Shown: piece after piece, positions 18,283-26,416 of the stretch
How the letters are laid out: each line of letters starts with the position of its first letter
Numbering within the stretch: the first letter of the stretch is position 1
NCBI RefSeq assembly: GCF_000729995.1
Contig: NZ_JNFG01000008.1
Location: 167,141-231,140, forward strand
Length of the DNA stretch: 64,000 nucleotides
Direction of reading: 5' to 3'
Source: Caballeronia sordidicola
Lineage (GTDB): Bacteria; Pseudomonadota; Gammaproteobacteria; Burkholderiales; Burkholderiaceae
Notes under the pieces: generated by a model
What the model was told of the DNA's origin: nothing
Seen by the model: only the letters and a program-made list of their open reading frames with translations
Databases searched by the model: none
Translations under genes and position numbers: made by a program

Positions 18283-18603
18283 TCAGTAGGCGCCGAAAAT
18301 CCGGTCGAGTGCAGCCAAGATGGCATCGCGGCGATCCGCCAGGGAGCCGATGCGTCTGCCGAGCGCGTTCAGGGGAACAGCACTCATGGCGGGCGTGTCG
18401 AGAAAGTGTTTCTCGCCGTTGATCTCGAAGACCGGCAGCAAATCGGACGGTTTGCCTGAGAATCCGAGATCCGGGGTGGGTCGCAAAGGAATCACGATGC
18501 GCGTTGGCAAGATTCCGACATGCGTGCTCTGCACGTCGAGCAGGTACGGCGCGAGGCGCCGCGTCTCGTCGTCGGGATTACCGTAGAGATCAAAACGCGC
18601 CAT
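18283..18603 (-). CDS. ccdB: CcdB family toxin (DNA gyrase poison)
   Basis: 106 residues, the normal CcdB length. It begins MARFDLYGNPDD, has the family centre TRIVIPLRP, PVFEINGEKHFLDTPAMSAV, and ends DRIFGAY with the three C-terminal positions that in F-plasmid CcdB (WGI) contact GyrA but here read GAY. CcdB traps gyrase on cleaved DNA when its antitoxin is lost. Its ATG overlaps the stop of ccdA by one base (TAATG), the standard coupled arrangement. It probably stabilises the accessory region. Whether it still poisons gyrase is uncertain because of the altered C-terminus. Confidence 0.9.
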   Translation of the reverse strand: MARFDLYGNPDDETRRLAPYLLDVQSTHVGILPTRIVIPLRPTPDLGFSGKPSDLLPVFEINGEKHFLDTPAMSAVPLNALGRRIGSLADRRDAILAALDRIFGAY

Positions 18604-18845
18604 TAAAACGTCCTGTACTTCGAAAGCGGCAGCCCGTCGCGTTCAACCATCGCTGTGTATGCTGCGACCAACTCGGCATTGTCGTCGGCCCAACGACGAG
18701 CCTCAGTCTCCTGAATTTCTTCGCGCACGCCACGCTCACTCGCGCGCGAAAGGTTGATCCCGAGCTCCTTGGCCCGATCCAGGATTTCAGGCGGCAGCGT
18801 GACGTTCGTGGACTTGCGCGCCCGGATTTCGAGTGCCTTACCCAT
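18603..18845 (-). CDS. ccdA: CcdA family antitoxin
   Basis: 80 residues from the ATG at 18845, which has GGAG at proper spacing; two in-frame ATGs slightly upstream are less well placed. The N-terminal ribbon-helix-helix DNA-binding part contains RKSTNVTLPPEILDRAKELG. The C-terminal unstructured half (ARRWADDNAELVAAYTAMVE) is the CcdB-neutralising region, with the RRW-x-x-x-N pattern typical of CcdA. It neutralises CcdB and, with it, represses its own promoter. The first gene of a two-gene operon on the minus strand. Confidence 0.92.
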   Translation of the reverse strand: MGKALEIRARKSTNVTLPPEILDRAKELGINLSRASERGVREEIQETEARRWADDNAELVAAYTAMVERDGLPLSKYRTF

Positions 18846-18854
18846 GCGCATCTC

Positions 18855-18879
18855 CATGTTTGAAAACATGTGCATTATA
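18855..18879 (-). promoter_or_regulatory. Promoter -10 box and palindrome upstream of ccdA
   Basis: On the minus strand a consensus TATAAT (complement of 18874-18879) lies just upstream of an inverted repeat CATGTTT-ga-AAACATG (18855-18870), itself 9 bases before the ccdA start. The position suits autorepression by CcdA/CcdB. No good -35 box was found. Confidence 0.5.
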
Positions 18880-19485
18880 GTCCACATAAACGATGAGCGT
18901 TCGTAGAAACTCATCCTCAGAGCGTCCGGTACATCCTAATTTTACATAATTAACATTATCAACATCAGTGGTATCTAAAGAAGCGTTGCGGATTTCGGCC
19001 GTACCCGCACGCAACATCAAGGCTCACGACCGGATTCCGCGCAACAGAAACGGCCAAGCAAGCGACGCAACGGTACCCGCTGTCTTTTATTGCAAAACAT
19101 CACTCCAGCGTCGATAAACGCTGACATTTGCCGTTCCCTTTGTCGCGCAACACGTAGCCGTAGGTGCCAAGAATCGAGTTTTCGTTCGCATTCCAAAATA
19201 AGCGAGCGAATCTGCGATGCAGCAAGATATCTTCGCTCAGAGTATGGTGATCAGCTTTCATGTCGCGCAAGATTTGTTTCGCAGATGCACATTTTGGTAA
19301 CGCACTGCGGTGACGGCAAAAACATTCACACCGTCGTTCGAAGACTCGATATGGAGGCGCCAAGGTTCATGGTATGGGACACGCTTCCTGGGCGATGATG
19401 TGCGACTGCTCGTGGATACCAGCAGGACGGCACGGGCAGATGATTTGGCTCATACTAAGGGTCGCCTAATCAACGGAGGTAGCTG
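18880..19485. other. Intergenic stretch without a recognised gene
   Basis: Contains short open frames on both strands (for example 19100-19363, minus) without ribosome sites or motifs. The last 100 bases must hold the promoter of the small gene at 19486. Confidence 0.4.
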
Positions 19486-19731
19486 ATGGAAAATTCGTTT
19501 GTGCACAAAGGCTTTACCGTCTCGATGAACGCAGTGAGAAATGACGCTGATCCTGAGCGTGTGCGTTTTGATGTTACTGTTGCCATCGAAGACATATCCA
19601 CGGGGCAATTTCTTCTCAACGAAACCCGGCCGGCGGAAGCGCAGGATAAGGAACAAATGACCGCGGAGCGGGCGTTGAACCTCAGCGCCCGCGAGGCGCG
19701 CAACTTGATTGATGGTGGACACACGGCTTGA
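19486..19731 (+). CDS. Small conserved-looking hypothetical protein
   Basis: 81 residues, start ATG 19486 with GGAGG at 19474-19480. It is predicted to be soluble and acidic (FDVTVAIEDISTGQFLLNE, then an Ala/Arg/Glu-rich helix AERALNLSAREARNLIDGG). The strong ribosome site, good codon use and beta-then-helix pattern support a real gene. I do not recognise the family. The C-terminal helix could mediate dimerisation. It stands alone between CcdAB and the frameshifted gene at 19881. Confidence 0.6.
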   Translation: MENSFVHKGFTVSMNAVRNDADPERVRFDVTVAIEDISTGQFLLNETRPAEAQDKEQMTAERALNLSAREARNLIDGGHTA

Positions 19732-19880
19732 GCCAGGCGGCCGCAACGCTCGTTCCCCCTAGTTGTCGCCGTGGCAGTGTCGCTATCCGGTAGGACCATC
19801 ACTTCCCCGAGCACGACGTCCCTGACAAGCGATCGAACATTCGTCATAGTTGGCGTCTTGAGGGCTCTAAGGAGCTGGGC

Positions 19881-20073
19881 ATGCCAGAAAAACTCAGTGC
19901 AAAAGCGAAAACCGCGCTTTTGGAACTTAACGAACACGCTGCTAGCGCCCCTCATGCTTGAGTGGGACATCCAAACAGAACTGGAAAGGAGTGAGCTGGT
20001 TTCGGCGGCTCCGCACGGCGGGTGTCTGATCACGAAAAAGGGGCAGACATATGTGCGACAGATGAACAGCTAA
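19881..20073 (+). pseudogene. Small gene split by a frameshift (winged-helix-like fragment)
   Basis: ATG 19881 follows GGAG at ideal spacing and reads MPEKLSAKAKTALLELNEHA for 26 codons until TGA at 19959-19961. A second frame opens at ATG 19954, 8 bases before that stop, and reads LEWDIQTELERSELVSAAPH then LITKKGQTYVRQMNS to 20073. The two parts together look like one short protein with a helix and a beta-wing ending (TKKGQTYV), split by a one-base change near 19950. A programmed shift or coupled pair is possible but less likely. Confidence 0.45.
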
Positions 20074-20430
20074 CTCAGCCACATGTCTCGCAGACAAACG
20101 CACCATAACCCGGATCTCTTACTGCAGAACGGCTGAAGCGAGATGCATCATACTAGAGACGACTTGGAGGTCAGTCGCGCACCGGCTGATGAGGAGGCCA
20201 CTGCGACTTATCGCATTTCACGATTTGGATGTCAGCTGGCTAATGGATGACCCCACGAGTGCTTGATATGTTGTCAGCGTTGCCCGGTCGCGTAGTCGCC
20301 AAGAGCTATCTCAGACGTTCCAAAATATGCAGGGGCCAGACGAAACCGATCTTTTGTGCTGCAGCGGGCCACGGCGAGGTGAAGTGCACTGTGACGGATG
20401 CTGCGTATCTGAATTCCCTGGAGTTCCATC
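20074..20430. other. Intergenic stretch without a recognised gene
   Basis: No motif-bearing frame on either strand. It should include the promoter for the gene at 20431. Confidence 0.4.
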
Positions 20431-21015
20431 ATGTCCGTCAGCCAATGCGCAGCTTGCGGCACCAACGTGCCGCCGTACGAAACTGTCAATACTACAAACG
20501 AGGGGCTGAGCGGACGATTATTGTGCACCGCCTGCTTCAATCGCGAAATGGCTCACCACGCCGGTATCGACAATTTCGGTTCGATCAAGTTTGAGCCGGT
20601 GCACCTGAACGATGCTAACGGAGTCGCCCACGAATTCCATTTTCGAACACTCCTTTTCGGCGACAAACTTTCGCTGGAGTCATTCGAGTCGACAAGCGAC
20701 GATGAACCTTCGGGATATCGCTTCCAAATCATTGGCGATCCGCTAGCGGATCAGTTCGTTTTGCTCGGAATGCTGATTGAAAAGATGCGCCGTTCGCTTG
20801 CGGTCATCCACATAAGGGACACTGATCTCGGATTGCAGATCATCGACGATACCGTCCGCGGCAGAATCGAATGGGATGGCAGCGACGATTCACGTATGCC
20901 ATGTGTCGTCATAGACGGTCGCCGCGTTGAGTGGGACGAGCTCGGGCACATGCTGATGACATTTGAAGGGTGGCAGTTTAAGCTTGAAGTGCACGATCCG
21001 AGTGACGAGATGTGA
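20431..21015 (+). CDS. Hypothetical protein with N-terminal zinc-ribbon-like cysteines
   Basis: 194 residues, ATG 20431 with GGAG seven bases upstream. Residues 1-38 hold two cysteine pairs (QCAACGTN and LLCTACFNRE), a likely zinc knuckle. The rest is a mixed alpha/beta domain with a long helix VLLGMLIEKMRRSLAVIHI around residue 110 and an acidic C-terminal half rich in Asp and Trp (RRVEWDELGHMLMTFEGWQF). The family resembles DUF7713-type proteins, an assignment from memory only. The function is unknown. It is single, and its neighbours give no pathway. Confidence 0.7.
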   Translation: MSVSQCAACGTNVPPYETVNTTNEGLSGRLLCTACFNREMAHHAGIDNFGSIKFEPVHLNDANGVAHEFHFRTLLFGDKLSLESFESTSDDEPSGYRFQIIGDPLADQFVLLGMLIEKMRRSLAVIHIRDTDLGLQIIDDTVRGRIEWDGSDDSRMPCVVIDGRRVEWDELGHMLMTFEGWQFKLEVHDPSDEM

Positions 21016-21495
21016 GGTGTGATTGGCGGCTTCATGTAAGCACCGAAAACGTAAGCTGGAGCGACACCGTCGAAAACAGGGGAAAAGGGTGTGCGCTAAG
21101 AAAACTCGGCGTGACAACGACTTTGCCCAAAAGCTGGCCCATCATGAACTATCGCGTCAGCTACGAGCACAACTTGGAGAGCGCCCTACGATTACATCGC
21201 CCGTGTTCCGTCACGGGCGGTCGAAGAGGTTCCCGCGAATCTTCCGGCCGCCCTGCTTCCCGAGTACGTCACCGATTTCATCCTGAAACACTCCACGCGC
21301 ATCGGCAAACTTCGGCATCTGCGAATTCGCTAACTCCATGCTGCCCCTCGATCCCGACATGGAGGTCGCCGAGAGCAGGGCGTTCAGAGTCATGATGACG
21401 AGAATGGCTTATTTCCTGTACGGCGAGGCCGATGTCAGGGCACCCTCGCCTATAATGCCAACACTGATAGTGATTTCTCGAAGGAGCCCTACTTT
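21016..21495. other. Intergenic stretch with a possible gene remnant
   Basis: A frame reading PYDYIARVPSRAVEEVPANL and continuing LLPEYVTDFILKHSTRIGKL (about 21189-21330, plus strand) looks protein-like but has no start and ends early, so it may be the leftover of a deleted gene. A consensus TATAAT at 21451-21456 sits 40 bases before the next start and may be its -10 box. Confidence 0.4.
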
Positions 21496-22866
21496 ATGAG
21501 TCAAACACACGGGCGATACTCGGGACCTCGAGACAAAGGTCAGCGCCAATCGCGCCAACCTTCAAACACGACATCCCACCGACCAAACAAGCCGTACGTA
21601 AAAGCTCCATCTGCGCGAGACCCGGCCCAGACGGCATCCATTTTCAAAACTCGTTCGTTTAAGTTGTTGGTAGATGCCGTGGGTGAGGAGAACGTCGCGC
21701 TGGGCCTCGATTCCAACTTAACACGCGTGGCTGAGCTGCTAAACGGCGAGAGATTTACGCCCGAGACAGCCTTTCACATCGAAACCACGCTTGGGCTACA
21801 GGATGGATTTTTCGATCAGCCCAATCCTGTCCTCTCGCCTGAGACGATTGCTCGCTTAAAGTCACCGCTTGATTTCATTCACGCGAACGCTGAACCGGAA
21901 TTTGCGTACGAGCAAGTATTGAAGTCAGCGCCTGCCACACAGGTGAATCACCGCCTTACCCTTACCGATAGTTTGCCCAGAGAGCCTGAGATGCCAAAGA
22001 AGACAATTGTCGCCTCGCCAAGGGCCGTCGCGAAAAGCAACACCACAGCGGTGAAGCCTACCACGACAACCCCACCGCAACCGACACCTGCGAAAGTCAA
22101 AGCGTCTTCTAAATCAGGGGCTCAGCAAGCGTTGCCTTTGAACGACGTCGCAGCTTTGGAAAAAATCCGCCGCGCTAATCTGCACGTGCTGACGACCCGC
22201 AAAGGAACAAAGGTGCGGCTCGGCACAGTGATGGACATTAGCGCCTCCAACATGGCCAATCGTTATTATGGGCAGAAACGTTTAGACGATGCCGAAGCAA
22301 ACCGGTTCACCGAGCGCCTTGGTTTGCCGACTGGCTGGCTGGACATTCCGCGCACAGTAACGGATATCCCGGAGTCGGTGTCGGATTTGCTCGCTAATCC
22401 GTCATCTTCCAATGCATCTGCTCAGCAAAAGACGCCACTCGCGGTTGAGTTAACGACACCGGCCGCGAAGAAGCCTGCGGTTAAGAAGATAAAATCTGCA
22501 GGTGCTCGACCCGCCCTCCCCCGCGATGCGGATGGCACAGACGGTCCAACAGACCTTGCCGTCAAGCCGCATGTGATCATTGGGCAACAAGATCAAGCGG
22601 TCCCGCCTGCGGACGATTCGTCGATTCGGAAACCTGCCAATAACGACGTTTCGTTCCCTACCGCCCGTCAGGAGTTGGCACCGGCCTCCGTCACGCAGGT
22701 CATTTCGGAGCCGCGCAGCCTCATTTCATCAACAAGCTTGGACGATTTGCTAGGTATTGCACCGATAGCGGAGGCGCTGATCAAGACACTCGCGGGTAAA
22801 GCGCGCACTGGTCATCTAGACGAAATGAAAGCGTTGGAATTATTGCAACAAATCGTGTCGCTCTGA
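21496..22866 (+). CDS. Protein with two degenerate helix-turn-helix-like repeats on Pro/Ala/Lys-rich linkers
   Basis: 456 residues, ATG 21496 with AGGAG upstream. The layout is: a basic low-complexity tail (1-45); repeat 1 (about 50-110) with RSFKLLVDAVG, RVAELLNGERFTPETAFHIE and LGLQDGFFDQP; a Lys/Thr/Pro linker; repeat 2 (about 218-285) with NLHVLTTRKGTKVRLG, ISASNMANRYYGQKRLDDAE and LGLPTGWLDIP; a second linker; and a short C-terminal helix (LDEMKALELLQQIVSL). Each repeat has the shape of a lambda-repressor-like HTH where a helix end is followed by LGL-x-x-G-(W/F)-(L/F)-D. It is probably DNA-binding. The family and target are unknown. Confidence 0.7.
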   Translation: MSQTHGRYSGPRDKGQRQSRQPSNTTSHRPNKPYVKAPSARDPAQTASIFKTRSFKLLVDAVGEENVALGLDSNLTRVAELLNGERFTPETAFHIETTLGLQDGFFDQPNPVLSPETIARLKSPLDFIHANAEPEFAYEQVLKSAPATQVNHRLTLTDSLPREPEMPKKTIVASPRAVAKSNTTAVKPTTTTPPQPTPAKVKASSKSGAQQALPLNDVAALEKIRRANLHVLTTRKGTKVRLGTVMDISASNMANRYYGQKRLDDAEANRFTERLGLPTGWLDIPRTVTDIPESVSDLLANPSSSNASAQQKTPLAVELTTPAAKKPAVKKIKSAGARPALPRDADGTDGPTDLAVKPHVIIGQQDQAVPPADDSSIRKPANNDVSFPTARQELAPASVTQVISEPRSLISSTSLDDLLGIAPIAEALIKTLAGKARTGHLDEMKALELLQQIVSL

Positions 22867-23149
22867 TTAGAAATGACGCGGCAATTGACATCACCGGCCG
22901 GACGTTCGGTTGGCTCCCCATTTTTTGCATGCCGATTGCCAACTCTGCCTCGCTGCAGAGCGCATGGAGCGGTCGATCATTTCCAGTGCAGAACGATCGT
23001 CGTTCTCCCGCCGCGAGGCTCGGCACGAAATTGTCCTTGTTTCGGTATGCTGCATGGACCATGCGTGTGCACAGGGCGCATGTCTAATCCCTGGCAGATG
23101 GGCCAATAACAGGGTTCGGAAAGCGCCTGAGCATAGCGCAACTACCGTG

Positions 23150-23404
23150 CTATCGAGGACGGCAGTCGCCCGCTACAAGCAAGTCGAACGCTTCGCGCGC
23201 GTCTTTGAGCTCCTGCATCGCTGCCGAGAAACGGGCTAACTCAAGGAGCGATGGCTGCTGAGCATCCTGCTCGCAATAGCGGCGCTCTAATGCAGCGGAC
23301 GCGGCCTGCACCTCGCGCGCTGCCCCGGCTACTCGTTCAAGTGCCTGAGCTTCCGGTGAGCGCCGACGCTCAGTACTAGGTTCTTCGCGTTCTAACGGGA
23401 CCAT
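23150..23404 (-). CDS. Possible small helical protein
   Basis: 84 residues, almost entirely predicted alpha-helical with Glu/Arg/Ala repeats (AQALERVAGAAREVQAASAA, LARFSAAMQELKDAREAFDL), suggesting a coiled coil. The composition is protein-like, but the ribosome site is weak and no family was recognised. It is on the same strand as the DUF1488-like gene just upstream at 23469-23738 and may be its operon partner. Confidence 0.4.
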   Translation of the reverse strand: MVPLEREEPSTERRRSPEAQALERVAGAAREVQAASAALERRYCEQDAQQPSLLELARFSAAMQELKDAREAFDLLVAGDCRPR

Positions 23405-23468
23405 GGTTTCTTGAAGTAGTCGTCCATGAAGATTGTCGGCAACATGTCAGTAACAGACGACAGGACGA

Positions 23469-23738
23469 CTATCGCTCGAAGTCACTGGCCGTCAGTTTCA
23501 AAGAGTCAGTCTTGGCTCGCATTGCTCTGCGCACTGCCAACGCAAAGATGCGGTTGCGTCCGTCTGCGAATGCCTTGCGCACACGAGCTTCGTTGGCATC
23601 TGGTGGCAGCCAAAAGAACTGTTCCAATGCATCTCGCGTTAGCAAACAACGAACTTCTCGACCGCCGACGAAAATCGGAAACTCGACCGCCGTCCCATCG
23701 GTGGCGAGAACAATTTCGGCAACGCTTAATGTGTCCAT
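23469..23738 (-). CDS. DUF1488-like small protein
   Basis: 89 residues from ATG 23738, preceded by AGGGGTG. Residues 17-40 read AVEFPIFVGGREVRCLLTRD, matching the DUF1488 pattern (beta hairpin, then a cysteine before a helix containing the AL-x-x-x-F element). The C-terminus is a basic helix. DUF1488 proteins are small and uncharacterised and occur widely in Burkholderiaceae. No function can be given. The longer open frame to 23918 is not supported by a ribosome site. Confidence 0.65.
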   Translation of the reverse strand: MDTLSVAEIVLATDGTAVEFPIFVGGREVRCLLTRDALEQFFWLPPDANEARVRKAFADGRNRIFALAVRRAMRAKTDSLKLTASDFER

Positions 23739-24426
23739 CTTGCACCCCTGCTTCATTCGCTGAAAAACCGGCCCTCGCGGAAATGAGGTCCATTTTGGCC
23801 TCGCCGCATCGGATTTAACGGGAAACTTAGGTGCTTTGCAATTCAATGAGAAGCACTGTTGGTCCATACAGCGCATTTTGCCATTAATGACCCGCCTGTG
23901 TGCCCCCAGAGAATGCATCTCACGGTTCGCGCGGGGGAGTTTCGCTCAAATACGGCAAAGCGGTCGCGACCGGATAAGCGGCTCTGCTGGGAGAGCAGTC
24001 CGGAGGCGCCGGGCGCCCACGACGAGCAGGTCTCTGTCTAAGCATGCCGGATTTCGCGCGGCGAACGCCGACCACCAACTCAAGTTGTTTGAACTACTGT
24101 CCGCTGCAGCCCTCTTATTTGTCATCCACCGACGGAGGCGCGATTGAACCGAATAAAGGTAAGTAAGCATGCAAGATCCAGTTGTTCAGCGTTGTTCATG
24201 TGCGCCCCTTGTTTCCCGATGAATGCCGCAACGTGAAAGTCCTTCACGTGCTTTTCCGTTGTCGATTTGTTCGCAGGTTTCTACTCGATGACGACCATTT
24301 TCGCGTGAACCGCATTTGCGAAATCGTGCCGAACGCCGCAAGCCCCATTCATTGCTCGTGGCCGCTCTGAATCTGGAACAGGCACGCGACGACCTTCCCT
24401 GTCGTGTCGTTGCTCGGGGTGCGTAC
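23739..24426. other. Intergenic stretch without a recognised gene
   Basis: Nearly 700 bases between two minus-strand genes. Open frames on both strands are short and lack motifs. It should contain a terminator for the transglutaminase-like gene and the promoter of the DUF1488-like gene, neither of which I could place with confidence. Confidence 0.4.
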
Positions 24427-25107
24427 TTAGTTTGGTCCTTTCGGTTTCAACGTCGGGTTGCGCCAATCACGCTTAACGTCGCGATACTTGGCGATCAACG
24501 TTTTACCGTCCTCACCGTACACTTCCTGTACGAGTTGAGCCATAGACTTGTAGCCCCTTGACACCTGAAAATCTTGATACTGACGCAGATTCTTGCCGTA
24601 AACCGTGGCGGCTTCGTCATCCAACGCATCCTCTGACGCAACACCAAATTTGGTCCTTGGCACGGTGTTGCTGCCTAGGTCCATTCCACCGAACACCGGG
24701 CCACCGGCAAATCCTCCGTTTGGACCCGGCGCACAAACGGCCACATCGAGCACTTTGCCGTTCACTTCCACCCAGGAATGATCGAAACGTCCGGTGTGCC
24801 CTTTCACCTCCCCAATGCACAGTGCCATGCTGTCTTCGCGACAGCCGGCTTGGCATAACCACATGTACAGCACCGCCGACGTATCATGGCAACCGGCAAA
24901 GTAACCGTTGGCCACAACGAAGCTCAACAGAGGCGCGAATGCGTTGTAGAGCGTTGCACCATCGGGCAACGACGCTGCGACGTCCTTGGCGCGTTCGAGC
25001 GCGATCGCGATGTACGTAAGACGTTCGCTGTCGCTCAACCTGCGCACGTCGCCAAGCACTTCGGGGACAACCAGCTCCTGCGCCTGGAATCGCTTCGCAT
25101 CGACCAT
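24427..25107 (-). CDS. Transglutaminase-like / papain-fold protein
   Basis: 226 residues, ATG 25107 with GGGA upstream. A plausible Cys-His-Asp triad is visible: Cys73 in NGYFAGCHDTSAVLYMWL at the start of a helix, His110 in GRFDHSWVEVNG and Asp121 in KVLDVAV. This is the spacing and context of transglutaminase-like cysteine peptidases/amidases, where the His lies in an H-x-W/A-x-V strand. No signal peptide is present. The C-terminus (100 residues) is rich in Lys and Arg. It sits first in line with a tiny gene and an HNH-like gene on the same strand. The substrate is unknown; an N-glutamyl or peptide amide is a possibility. Confidence 0.6.
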   Translation of the reverse strand: MVDAKRFQAQELVVPEVLGDVRRLSDSERLTYIAIALERAKDVAASLPDGATLYNAFAPLLSFVVANGYFAGCHDTSAVLYMWLCQAGCREDSMALCIGEVKGHTGRFDHSWVEVNGKVLDVAVCAPGPNGGFAGGPVFGGMDLGSNTVPRTKFGVASEDALDDEAATVYGKNLRQYQDFQVSRGYKSMAQLVQEVYGEDGKTLIAKYRDVKRDWRNPTLKPKGPN

Positions 25108-25123
25108 CTTGAAATCCCTTTTG

Positions 25124-25285
25124 TTATAGCGGTAAGCGGTTAATCACTTGCTGTTCTTCTGCCGACGATGATTCCACCGCGCCTGCGGCCGCCAACTTTG
25201 CCATCGCATCCGCAGGGAACTGCGTGCGGGCCACGACGGCAACGAACGGATGAAGCGACATCGAAATTGCGGACTGGTTCTGCAT
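25124..25285 (-). CDS. Very small hypothetical protein
   Basis: 53 residues from ATG 25285 (a longer frame to 25360 overlaps the upstream gene). Ala-rich helical sequence (QFPADAMAKLAAAGAVESSS). It lies 16 bases both from the HNH-like gene upstream and from the transglutaminase-like gene downstream, so it would be the middle gene of a three-gene unit. The coding evidence is limited to position and a weak GGAAAA ribosome site. Confidence 0.45.
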   Translation of the reverse strand: MQNQSAISMSLHPFVAVVARTQFPADAMAKLAAAGAVESSSAEEQQVINRLPL

Positions 25286-25301
25286 CGCGTTTTCCAATGT
25301 C

Positions 25302-26165
25302 TCAGCCCGGGATGGTCTGGGCAGCTTTTTCGAACAATATCGTGACCTTCGAGCCCTCATAAAAATTTAATGCCATGACCACCGCGCAGGCCGGCTCAGG
25401 GTTCTCACGATATCGATACGAGAATACCTCCGGGTTCTCCCCAAGTTGTTCGCTGTTCGCCACCGCCTGATCCACCACACACTCAACCTGGCGGGAGAAA
25501 TCGTTTCCGTTCCGGTCCTCCGCGTCTAGGCCTACTATGAAATGAGGAATGGTTTTGACAGTACCAGTCCAATGCCGCTTGAAGTGGAAAAAATAGAGCG
25601 CGTTGCCCATCAGTTCGAAGCAACGATCAAGTCTCGGCATATCGACGGGCACAGCAATGGTCTTTTCCGTCGTATCGGCATCCAAATCTTGGATGTATAC
25701 GGCGACCTGTTGCTCGAGCAACTGATTCATCAAGGCAGGTCTGCGCGTTATGCCAGACATTACTTTATTGCCGAAATGCGCGCGTGCAGTTACATTGTTT
25801 GCAGCATTCATTACGAGCATAAGCCGCAGGTATTCGTCGTCCTTTGACTTCACCGTATTGTGTTCTTCGCACGACCGAACCGTAATCAACGACTTGCGAA
25901 GGTCCATACCTGGCGGCAAATTCTTTGCTTCCGGGAAAAGGCACCGGGGAGGTACATGTTCGTCCGTCGTTGGCGCGGCGTCACAGGCATAACACGTCGA
26001 CGCCGTCTTTAGCGACCTGTCGTCGCGTGTTGGCTGCCTCGACTCCGTTCCCCGCTCAGACATTCCTCTTTCTCGCGTTACAACAACTTCGACGACTGTC
26101 TGCGGACGAATTCTGCCGTACCGCCTAGCGACTCGTTGCTTTAATCGGCCGATGACATTGGCCAT
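25302..26165 (-). CDS. HNH-endonuclease-like hypothetical protein
   Basis: 287 residues, ATG 26165 with AAAGGTG at good spacing. Residues 58-110 contain CYACDAAPTTDEHVPPRC followed by VRSCEEHNTVKSKDDEYL. This is the C-x2-C...(D/E)HV-P...C-x2-H-N arrangement of HNH-type zinc/beta-beta-alpha metal nucleases, in which the H of DEH and the N/H of CEEHN would bind the metal. The C-terminal 150 residues are an unfamiliar alpha/beta domain (FELMGNALYFFHFKRHW, VTILFEKAAQ). It may be a DNA nuclease of a defence or transposon-like system, but no partner methylase or helicase is visible. Confidence 0.6.
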   Translation of the reverse strand: MANVIGRLKQRVARRYGRIRPQTVVEVVVTRERGMSERGTESRQPTRDDRSLKTASTCYACDAAPTTDEHVPPRCLFPEAKNLPPGMDLRKSLITVRSCEEHNTVKSKDDEYLRLMLVMNAANNVTARAHFGNKVMSGITRRPALMNQLLEQQVAVYIQDLDADTTEKTIAVPVDMPRLDRCFELMGNALYFFHFKRHWTGTVKTIPHFIVGLDAEDRNGNDFSRQVECVVDQAVANSEQLGENPEVFSYRYRENPEPACAVVMALNFYEGSKVTILFEKAAQTIPG

Positions 26166-26273
26166 ACTCGCACCTTTCCTCAGTCAACTTAAATTCTTGA
26201 TCGCCGACACACAGCCACGGGCGTTGTCGCCGACTCGGTTTTCCGATCCTTTCAATCTCTTCGGGTCGGATTC

Positions 26274-26352
26274 CCCGCCGCTTGCGGCGTAGGCCGGTTG
26301 GAAACCGGCTGCTTGGGAAAGCGCAGTTCATACCCCGCAGCTTGCTGCGGGG
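26274..26352. repeat. Cluster of three hairpins (REP-like or IS-end-like)
   Basis: Three palindromes in under 80 bases: CGCCG-cttg-CGGCG (26276-26289), GCCGGTT-gga-AACCGGC (26293-26309) and CCCCGCAG-cttg-CTGCGGGG (26333-26352). The first and last share a CTTG loop. The arrangement resembles repetitive extragenic palindromes dispersed in proteobacterial genomes or hairpin ends of IS200/IS605-like elements. No transposase lies next to it. Confidence 0.65.
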
Positions 26353-26416
26353 AGCTTGATTCAAGGGGAAACTGCCTACTAACCAATTGCCAGCGGTTCA
26401 GACTGGCACTATCTAT

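Noticed and set aside
19100..19363. 87-codon frame on the minus strand downstream of ccdA
   Set aside because: No ribosome site and no similarity to a known family that I could recognise; left as intergenic.
19470..20033. 187-codon minus-strand frame over the small genes at 19.5-20 kb
   Set aside because: Two plus-strand starts with good ribosome sites lie beneath it; the minus frame has none.
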